Source of the DNA: Sacculina carcini
Taxonomy: Eukaryota; Arthropoda; Thecostraca; Sacculinidae
Direction of reading: 5' to 3'
Assembly (NCBI GenBank): GCA_916048095.2
Contig: OU696579.1
Coordinates: 9,384,663 to 9,448,662 of the forward strand
DNA: 64,000 nucleotides
Of this stretch, positions 56,041-64,000 are shown in pieces (within the stretch, counting starts at the first letter, position 1; each line of letters opens with the position of its first letter). Both the position numbers and the translations under genes were made by a program. The notes below the pieces were generated by a model. The model made no database searches and was not told where the DNA came from. It was given only the letters and a program-made list of their open reading frames with translations.

Positions 56041-56613
56041 AGGTAACACTTTGGGCACACTTAGGTAACACTTAGGCCACACTTAGGTAACACTTAGGTA
56101 ACACTTAGGGCACACTTAGGTAACACTTGGGGCACACTTAGGGCACACTTAGGTAACACTTGGGTAACACTTAGGTAACACTTAGGGCATACTTAGGTAA
56201 CACTTAGGGCACACTTAGGTAACACTTAGGTAACACTTAGGTAACACTTAGGTAACACTTAGGTAACACTTAGGTAACACTTAGGGCACACTTAGGTAAC
56301 ACTTAGGGCACACTTAGGTAACACTTAGGGCACACTTAGGTAACACTTAGGGCACACTTAGGTAATACTTAGGTAACACTTAGGTAACACTTAGGTAACA
56401 CTTAGGTAACACTTAGGTAACACTTAGGTAACACTTAGGTAACACTTAGGTAATACTTAGGTAACACTTAGGTAACACTTAGGTAACACTTAGGTAACAC
56501 TTAGGTAACACTTAGGGCACACTTAGGTAACACTTAGGGCACACTTAGGTAATACTTAGGTAACACTTAGGTAACACTTAGTTAACACTTAGGGCACACT
56601 TAGGTAACACTTT
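56041..56613 (+). repeat. Spacer between the two 2,485-offset copies
   Basis: Ordinary monomers, not matched at the 2,485 offset. It holds a GGCC unit, a CTTGG-T-T-GGCAT string near 56,160 and a block of T units with GTAATAC linkers ending in GTTAAC near 56,580. The second half resembles the region downstream of C runs elsewhere (for example 22.0-22.3 kb), but the C run itself is absent. Confidence 0.6.
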
Positions 56614-58525
56614 GGGCACACTTAGGTAACACTTAGGTAACACTTAGGGCACACTTAGGTAACACTTAGGGCACACTTAGGTAACACTTAGGGCACACTT
56701 AGGGCACACTTAGGTAACACTTAGGTAACACTTAGGTAACACTTAGGTAACACTTAGGTAACACTTGGGTAACACTTATGGCATACTTAGGTAACACTTA
56801 GGGCACACTTAGGTAACACTTTGGGCACACTTAGGTAACACTTTGGGCACACTTAGGTAACACTTAGGCCACACTTAGGTAACACTTAGGTAACACTTAG
56901 GGCACACTTAGGTAACACTTGGGGCACACTTAGGGCACACTTAGGTAACACTTAGGTAACACTTAGGTAACACTTAGGGCACACTTAGGTAACACTTTGG
57001 GCACACTTAGGTAACAACTTTGGGCACACTTAGGTAACACTTTGGGCACACTTAGGTAACACTTAGGGCACACTTAGGTAACACTTAGGGCACACTTAGG
57101 TAACACTTTGGGCACACTTGGGTAACACTTAGGGCACACTTAGGTAACACTTAGGGCACACTTAGGGCACACTTAGGTAACACTTAGGTAACACTTAGGG
57201 CACACTTAGGTAATACTTAGGTAACACTTAGGTAACACTTAGGGCATACTTAGGGCACACTTAGGTAACACTTTGGGCACACTTAGGTAACACTTAGGTA
57301 ACACTTAGGGCACACTTAGGTAACACTTAGGGCACACTTAGGTAACACTTAGGGCACACTTAGGGCACACTTAGGTAACACTTAGGTAACACTTAGGTAA
57401 CACTTAGGTAACACTTAGGTAACACTTGGGTAACACTTAGGGCATACTTAGGTAACACTTAGGGCACACTTAGGTAACACTTTGGGCACACTTAGGTAAC
57501 ACTTTGGGCACACTTAGGTAACACTTAGGCCACACTTAGGTAACACTTAGGTAACACTTAGGGCACACTTAGGTAACACTTGGGGCACACTTAGGGCACA
57601 CTTAGGTAACACTTGGGTAACACTTAGGTAACACTTAGGGCATACTTAGGTAACACTTAGGGCACACTTAGGTAACACTTAGGGCACACTTAGGTAACAC
57701 TTTGGGCACACTTGGGTAACACTTTGGGCACACTTAGGTAACACTTAGGGCACACTTAGGGCACACTTAGGTAACACTTAGGTAACACTTAGGTAACACT
57801 TAGGTAACACTTAGGTAACACTTAGGTAACACTTAGGTAACTTAGGTAACACTTAGGGCCAACTTAGGTAACACTTAGGGCACACTTAGGTAACACTTAG
57901 GTAACACTTAGGTAACACTTAGGTAACACTTAGGTAACACTTAGGTAACACTTAGGTAACACTTAGGGCACACTTAGGTAACACTTAGGGCACACTTAGG
58001 TAACACTTTGGGCACACTTAGGTAACACTTTGGGCACACTTAGGTAACACTTAGGGCACACTTAGGTAACACTTAGGTAACACTTAGGGCACACTTAGGT
58101 AACACTTGGGGCACACTTAGGGCACACTTAGGTAACACTTAGGTAACACTTAGGTAACACTTAGGGCACACTTAGGTAACACTTTGGGCACACTTAGGTA
58201 ACACTTAGGGCACACTTAGGTAACACTTAGGTAACACTTAGGTAACACTTAGGGCACACTTAGGTAACACTTTGGGCACACTTAAGTAACACTTTGGGCA
58301 CACTTAGGTAACACTTTGGGCACACTTAGGTAACACTTAGGGCACACTTAGGTAACACTTAGGTAACACTTAGGTAACACTTAGGCAACACTTAGGTAAC
58401 ACTTTGGGCACACTTAGGTAACACTTAGGGCACACTTAGGTAACACTTAGGTAACACTTAGGTAACACTTAGGGCACACTTAGGTAACACTTAGGGCACA
58501 CTTAGGTAACACTTTGGGCACACTT
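56614..58525 (+). repeat. 1.9-kb block, second copy (partner 54,129-56,040)
   Basis: Offset 2,485 to the first copy. A private change at 56,779 gives a CTTAT core immediately before GGCAT, a context not seen elsewhere, so it should not be counted among the module-end CTTAT markers. Its last ~550 bp overlap the 57,972-60,330 block, so two duplication histories meet here. Confidence 0.8.
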
Positions 58526-60330
58526 GGGTAACACTTTGGGCACACTTAGGTAACACTTAGGGCACACTTAGGGCACACTTAGGTAACACTTATGTAACAC
58601 TTAGGTAACACTTAGGTAACACTTAGGTAACACTTAGGTAACACTTAGGTAACTTAGGTAACACTTAGGGCCAACTTAGGTAACACTTAGGGCACACTTA
58701 GGTAACACTTAGGTAACACTTAGGTAACACTTAGGTAACACTTAGGTAACACTTAGGTAACACTTAGGTAACACTTAGGTAACACTTAGGGCACACTTAG
58801 GTAACACTTAGGGCACACTTAGGTAACACTTAGGTAACACTTAGGGCACACTTAGGTAACACTTAGGGCACACTTAGGTAACACTTAGGGCACACTTAGG
58901 GCACACTTAGGTAACACTTAGGAAACACTTAGGTAACACTTAGGTAACACTTAGGTAACACTTGGGTAACACTTAGGGCATACTTAGGTAACACTTAGGG
59001 CACACTTAGGTAACACTTTGGGCACACTTAGGTAACACTTTGGGCACACTTAGGTAACACTTAGGGCACACTTAGGTAACACTTAGGTAACACTTAGGGC
59101 ACACTTAGGTAACACTTGGGGCACACTTAGGGCACACTTAGGTAACACTTAGGTAACACTTAGGTAACACTTAGGGCACACTTAGGGCACACTTAGGTAA
59201 CACTTAGGAAACACTTAGGTAACACTTAGGTAACACTTAGGTAACACTTGGGTAACACTTAGGGCATACTTAGGTAACACTTAGGGCACACTTAGGTAAC
59301 ACTTTGGGCACACTTAGGTAACACTTAGGGCACACTTAGGTAACACTTAGGTAACACTTAGGGCACACTTAGGTAACACTTAGGGCACACTTAGGTAACA
59401 CTTTGGGCACACTTGGGTAACACTTTGGGCACACTTAGGTAACACTTAGGGCACACTTAGGGCACACTTAGGTAACACTTATGTAACACTTAGGTAACAC
59501 TTAGGTAACACTTAGGTAACACTTAGGTAACTTAGGTAACACTTAGGGCCAACTTAGGTAACACTTAGGGCACACTTAGGTAACACTTAGGTAACACTTA
59601 GGTAACACTTAGGTAACACTTAGGTAACACTTAGGTAACACTTAGGTAACACTTAGGGCACACTTAGGTAACACTTAGGGCACACTTAGGTAACACTTAG
59701 GTAACACTTAGGGCACACTTAGGTAACACTTAGGGCACACTTAGGTAACACTTAGGGCACACTTAGGGCACACTTAGGTAACACTTAGGTAACACTTAGG
59801 TAACACTTAGGTAACACTTAGGTAACACTTGGGTAACACTTAGGGCATACTTAGGTAACACTTAGGGCACACTTAGGTAACACTTTGGGCACACTTAGGT
59901 AACACTTTGGGCACACTTAGGTAACACTTAGGGCACACTTAGGTAACACTTAGGTAACACTTAGGGCACACTTAGGTAACACTTGGGGCACACTTAGGGC
60001 ACACTTAGGTAACACTTAGGTAACACTTAGGTAACACTTAGGGCACACTTAGGTAACACTTTGGGCACACTTAGGTAACACTTTGGGCACACTTAGGTAA
60101 CACTTAGGGCACACTTAGGTAACACTTAGGTAACACTTAGGTAACACTTAGGCAACACTTAGGCAACACTTAGGCAACACTTAGGCAACACTTAGGCAAC
60201 ACTTAGGCAACACTTAGGTAACACTTAGGTAACACTTAGGTAACACTTAGGTAACACTTAGGTAACACTTAGGTAACACTTAGGTAACACTTAGGTAACA
60301 CTTAGGTAACACTTAGGTAACACTTAGGTA
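57972..60330 (+). repeat. 2.36-kb third copy of 7,252-9,630
   Basis: CTTAT cores 58,593 and 59,482 match 7,873 and 8,762 at offset 50,720 (and 33,158/34,047 in the 25,285-offset copy). After 59,482 only four full T units precede the 9-bp unit, instead of six, so the offset drops by 22 to 50,698, as the C run 60,152 (partner 9,454) confirms. The left edge is a mismatch at 57,971 (C against T7251). Confidence 0.8.
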
Positions 60331-60514
60331 ACACTTAGGCAACACTTAGGCAACACTTAGGCAACACTTAGGCAACACTTAGGCAACACTTAGGCAACAC
60401 TTAGGGCACACTTAGGTAACACTTAGGTAACACTTAGGTAACACTTAGGCAACACTTAGGCAACACTTAGGCAACACTTAGGCAACACTTAGGCAACACT
60501 TAGGCAACACTTAG
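60152..60514 (+). repeat. Three C-unit runs within 363 bp
   Basis: Six-unit runs of GCAACACTTAG start at 60,152, 60,339 and 60,449. Elsewhere such runs are at least ~970 bp apart. The second and third are separated only by one G unit and three T units, the same string that precedes most C runs, so the cluster looks like a stacked local duplication or two array lineages joined at a C run. The third run begins the block shared with 23,875-25,546. Confidence 0.9.
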
Positions 60515-62131
60515 GTAACACTTAGGTAACACTTAGGTAACACTTAGGTAACACTTAGGTAACACTTAGGTAACACTTAGGTAACACTTAGGTAACACTT
60601 AGGTAACACTTAGGTAACACTTAGGGCACACTTAGGTAACACTTAGGGCACACTTAGGTAACACTTAGGGCACACTTAGGTAACACTTAGGGCACACTTA
60701 GGTAATACTTAGGTAACACTTAGGTAACACTTAGGTAACACTTAGGTAACACTTAGGTAACACTTAGGTAACACTTAGGTAACACTTAGGTAACACTTAG
60801 GTAATACTTAGGTAACACTTAGGTAACACTTAGGTAACACTTAGGTAACACTTAGGGCACACTTAGGTAACACTTAGGGCACACTTAGGTAATACTTAGG
60901 TAACACTTAGGTAACACTTAGTTAACACTTAGGGCACACTTAGGTAACACTTTGGGCACACTTAGGTAACACTTAGGTAACACTTAGGGCACACTTAGGT
61001 AACACTTAGGGCACACTTAGGTAACACTTAGGGCACACTTAGGGCACACTTAGGTAACACTTAGGTAACACTTAGGTAACACTTAGGTAACACTTAGGTA
61101 ACACTTGGGTAACACTTAGGGCATACTTAGGTAACACTTAGGGCACACTTAGGTAACACTTTGGGCACACTTAGGTAACACTTTGGGCACACTTAGGTAA
61201 CACTTAGGCCACACTTAGGTAACACTTAGGTAACACTTAGGGCACACTTAGGTAACACTTGGGGCACACTTAGGGCACACTTAGGTAACACTTAGGTAAC
61301 ACTTAGGTAACACTTAGGGCACACTTAGGTAACACTTTGGGCACACTTAGGTAACAACTTTGGGCACACTTAGGTAACACTTTGGGCACACTTAGGTAAC
61401 ACTTAGGGCACACTTAGGTAACACTTAGGGCACACTTAGGTAACACTTTGGGCACACTTGGGTAACACTTTGGGCACACTTAGGTAACACTTAGGGCACA
61501 CTTAGGGCACACTTAGGTAACACTTAGGTAACACTTAGGTAACACTTAGGTAACACTTAGGTAACACTTAGGTAACACTTAGGTAATACTTAGGTAACAC
61601 TTAGGTAACACTTAGGTAACACTTAGGTAACACTTAGGTAACACTTAGGGCACACTTAGGTAACACTTAGGGCACACTTAGGTAACACTTAGGGCACACT
61701 TAGGGCACACTTAGGTAACACTTAGGTAACACTTGGGTAACACTTAGGTAACACTTAGGGCATACTTAGGTAACACTTAGGGCACACTTAGGTAACACTT
61801 AGGGCACACTTAGGTAACACTTTGGGCACACTTGGGTAACACTTTGGGCACACTTAGGTAACACTTAGGGCACACTTAGGGCACACTTAGGGCACACTTA
61901 GGTAACACTTAGGTAACACTTAGGTAACACTTAGGGCACACTTAGGTAACACTTTGGGCACACTTAGGTAACACTTAGGGCACACTTAGGGCACACTTAG
62001 GTAACACTTAGGTAACACTTAGGTAACACTTAGGTAACACTTAGGTAACACTTAGGTAACACTTAGGTAACTTAGGTAACACTTAGGGCCAACTTAGGTA
62101 ACACTTTGGGCACACTTAGGTAACACTTAGG
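60449..62131 (+). repeat. 1.7-kb block, partner of 23,875-25,546
   Basis: Offset 36,574, changing to 36,585 after an extra T monomer near 60,780. GTTAAC 60,921 and the 12-bp unit at 61,355 correspond to 24,336 and 24,770. From 61,498 it also matches 39,773 at offset 21,725 and continues with that copy past the point where the 24.9-kb copy diverges. Confidence 0.8.
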
Positions 62132-62178
62132 GCACACTTGGGTAACACTTAGGTAACACTTAGGTAACACTTAGGGCA

Positions 62179-63831
62179 CACTTAGGTAACACTTAGGTAA
62201 CACTTAGGTAACACTTAGGCAACACTTAGGCAACACTTAGGCAACACTTAGGCAACACTTAGGTAACACTTAGGTAACACTTAGGTAACACTTAGGGCAC
62301 ACTTAGGTAACACTTAGGGCACACTTAGGTAACACTTAGGGCACACTTAGGTAACACTTAGGGCACACTTAGGGCATACTTAGGTAACACTTAGGGCACA
62401 CTTAGGTAACACTTAGGGCACACTTAGGTAACACTTTGGGCACACTTGGGTAACACTTTGGGCACACTTAGGTAACACTTAGGACACACTTAGGGCACAC
62501 TTAGGTAACACTTAGGTAACACTTAGGTAACACTTAGGTAACACTTAGGTAACACTTAGGTAACACTTAGGTAACACTTAGGTAACACTTAGGTAACTCA
62601 GGTAACACTTAGGGCACACTTAGGTAACACTTAGGGCACACTTAGGTAACACTTAGGTAACACTTAGGTAACACTTAGGTAACACTTAGGTAACACTTAG
62701 GTAACACTTAGGTAACACTTAGGTAACACTTAGGGCACACTTAGGTAACACTTAGGGCACACTTAGGGCACACTTAGGTAACACTTAGGGCACACTTAGG
62801 TAACACTTAGGGCACACTTAGGTAACACTTAGGGCACACTTAGGGCACACTTAGGTAACACTTAGGAAACACTTAGGTAACACTTAGGTAACACTTAGGT
62901 AACACTTGGGTAACACTTAGGGCATACTTAGGTAACACTTAGGGCACACTTAGGTAACACTTTGGGCACACTTAGGTAACACTTTGGGCACACTTAGGTA
63001 ACACTTAGGTAACACTTAGGTAACACTTAGGCAACACTTAGGCAACACTTAGGCAACACTTAGGCAACACTTAGGCAACACTTAGGCAACACTTAGGTAA
63101 CACTTAGGTAACACTTAGGTAACACTTAGGTAACATTTAGGTAACACTTAGGTAACACTTAGGTAACACTTAGGTAACACTTAGGTAACACTTAGGTAAC
63201 ACTTAGGGCACACTTAGGTAACACTTAGGGCACACTTAGGTAACACTTAGGGCACACTTAGGTAACACTTAGGGCACACTTAGGTAATACTTAGGTAACA
63301 CTTAGGTAACACTTAGGTAACACTTAGGTAACACTTAGGTAACACTTAGGTAACACTTAGGTAACACTTAGGTAATACTTAGGTAACACTTAGGTAACAC
63401 TTAGGTAACACTTAGGTAACACTTAGGGCACACTTAGGTAACACTTAGGGCACACTTAGGTAATACTTAGGTAACACTTAGGTAACACTTAGTTAACACT
63501 TAGGGCACACTTAGGTAACACTTTGGGCACACTTAGGTAACACTTAGGTAACACTTAGGGCACACTTAGGTAACACTTAGGGCACACTTAGGTAACACTT
63601 AGGGCACACTTAGGGCACACTTAGGTAACACTTAGGTAACACTTAGGTAACACTTAGGTAACACTTAGGTAACACTTGGGTAACACTTAGGGCATACTTA
63701 GGTAACACTTAGGGCACACTTAGGTAACACTTTGGGCACACTTAGGTAACACTTTGGGCACACTTAGGTAACACTTAGGCCACACTTAGGTAACACTTAG
63801 GTAACACTTAGGGCACACTTAGGTAACACTT
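62179..63831 (+). repeat. 1.65-kb block, partner of 40,520-42,172
   Basis: Offset 21,659. One private substitution gives an ACATTTAG core at 63,136 (partner C41477). The array continues unchanged in type to the end of the window, with another 12-bp AACAACTTTG unit near 63,927. Confidence 0.82.
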
Positions 63832-64000
63832 GGGGCACACTTAGGGCACACTTAGGTAACACTTAGGTAACACTTAGGTAACACTTAGGGCACACTTAGG
63901 TAACACTTAGGGCACACTTAGGTAACAACTTTGGGCACACTTAGGTAACACTTTGGGCACACTTAGGTAACACTTAGGGCACACTTAGGTAACACTTAGG

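Larger units (their letters stand above)
30..59482 (+). repeat. Module-end marker: CTTAT core with fixed leader
   Basis: A single G-to-T change makes CTTATG. Position of the changed T: 30, 1183, 3919, 4797, 7873, 8762, 10883, 13619, 14519, 16550, 17516, 20252, 21152, 23183, 26425, 27402, 28533, 30082, 33158, 34047, 36168, 38772, 39672, 42725, 43834, 44853, 46290, 47267, 48332, 49309, 50396, 53088 (and 53099), 53911, 58593, 59482. Upstream lies a nearly constant leader: CTTTG, G unit with CTTGG, CTTTG, G, T, G, G, T. Downstream come four to seven T units, a 9-bp GTAACTTAG, one T unit and a GGCCAACTTAG unit. This string is the clearest boundary between 0.8-1.15 kb modules. Confidence 0.9.
722..63096 (+). 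repeat. Runs of six C units (GCAACACTTAG)
   Basis: Runs of exactly six C units (66 bp) start at 722, 1864, 9454, 10422, 11564, 15211, 17055, 18197, 21844, 23875, 28094, 29225, 34739, 35707, 41372, 49957, 51088, 60152, 60339, 60449 and 63031. Shorter runs occur at 40,560 and 62,219 (four units, a duplicated pair) and 36,541 (two units, at a deletion junction). Most runs are preceded by one G and three T units and followed by seven to eleven T units. Isolated C units also occur, usually followed by a T unit and then CTTTG. Confidence 0.92.
1..64000 (+). repeat. 11-bp satellite array filling the whole window
   Basis: The window is a head-to-tail array of an 11-bp monomer, best written GTAACACTTAG, with the frequent forms GGCACACTTAG and GCAACACTTAG. 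About 5,800 monomers fit in the window. No monomer is inverted and no unique sequence interrupts them. Both window ends fall inside the array. T and C units carry TAA in the linker and TAG in the core on the + strand, and nearly all monomers carry TAA within CTAAG on the - strand, so every frame is closed within a few monomers and no coding potential exists. Rare monomers of 9 or 12 bp shift the phase. I do not recognise this satellite family. Array length and higher-order structure suggest eukaryotic heterochromatin; the chromosomal position cannot be inferred from sequence. Confidence 0.99.

Noticed and set aside
56779-56779. An additional module-end CTTAT marker
   Set aside because: The T here precedes GGCAT and lacks both the leader and the following 9-bp and GGCCAAC units, so it is an independent point mutation.
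1-64000. CRISPR array
   Set aside because: The repeat is 11 bp and the intervening sequence is only further variants of the same monomer; there are no unique spacers of 25-40 bp and no cas genes.
1-64000. A true telomere made by telomerase
   Set aside because: Telomerase adds short words with randomly placed variants; here rare variants recur in long identical blocks at exact offsets, and the array does not end in the window. A telomere-derived origin is kept only as a weak idea.
1-64000. Coding minisatellite (repetitive protein)
   Set aside because: Most monomers contain a stop codon on both strands and 11 bp rotates the frame, so all six frames close within tens of bases.
1-64000. Sequencing or assembly artefact producing endless repeats
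   Set aside because: Ordered rare variants, private substitutions in separate copies and whole-monomer length changes look biological. However, the 6,633-bp and 1,019-bp tandem copies are similar enough that copy number should be confirmed with spanning reads.

Overview
The whole 64 kb window is one uninterrupted tandem array of an 11-bp satellite. I see no gene, RNA gene, mobile element or unique sequence anywhere in it. The commonest monomer is GTAACACTTAG ('T unit'). It is interspersed with GGCACACTTAG ('G unit'), often in strict T-G alternation, and with GCAACACTTAG ('C unit'). Minor variants change the core (CTTTG, CTTGG, CTTAT, CTTAC) or the linker (GAA, GCC, GAC, TTA). All monomers point the same way from base 1 to base 64000, and both ends of the window are still inside the array, so the true array is longer. 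T and C units carry a stop on the + strand in both linker and core, and almost every monomer carries TAA on the - strand. Because 11 is not a multiple of 3, stops rotate through all frames every three units, so long open frames cannot exist.

An array this long, with nested higher-order repeats, is typical of eukaryotic heterochromatin (centromeric, pericentromeric, subtelomeric or B/sex-chromosome satellite). I do not recognise the monomer and cannot name the organism. Each monomer contains TTAGG, and G and C units contain TTAGGG or TTAGGC, which are the telomere words of arthropods, vertebrates and nematodes. The words are separated by 5-6 bp linkers and the variants are inherited in long identical blocks, so this is not a telomerase-made telomere. 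Descent from or proximity to one is only a possibility.

The structure is hierarchical: 11-bp monomer; 22-bp T-G dimer; modules of about 0.8-1.15 kb ending in a conserved 'punctuation' string and a CTTAT core; 2-2.7 kb groups of modules; and duplicated blocks of 1-6.6 kb. Layout: 1-5,400 is a diverged relative of 10.2-15.1 kb. 4,621-11,256 is copied at 29,906-36,541 (offset 25,285). 10,359-16,991 and 16,992-23,624 are a near-perfect direct tandem duplication of 6,633 bp. 23,875-25,546 is copied at 60,449-62,131. 25,527-29,926 is copied at 45,392-51,789, where the second copy has an extra ~2 kb duplication. 37,382-39,861 continues the 25-kb-offset copy after a remodelled junction. 40,520-42,172 is copied at 62,179-63,831. 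43,669-45,706 is a 1,019-bp tandem duplication. 54,129-56,040 is copied at 56,614-58,525. 57,972-60,330 is another copy of 7,252-9,630. The segment 51.8-54.1 kb carries the most private mutations.

The notable observations are the nested duplication history readable from shared rare variants, the near-total absence of CpG (nine in 64 kb, all in one TACGTA variant), runs of C units that are almost always exactly six long, and the fixed coupling of the CTTTG core to a following G unit. Offsets and breakpoints were found by eye from rare marker variants; a full base-by-base alignment was not made.
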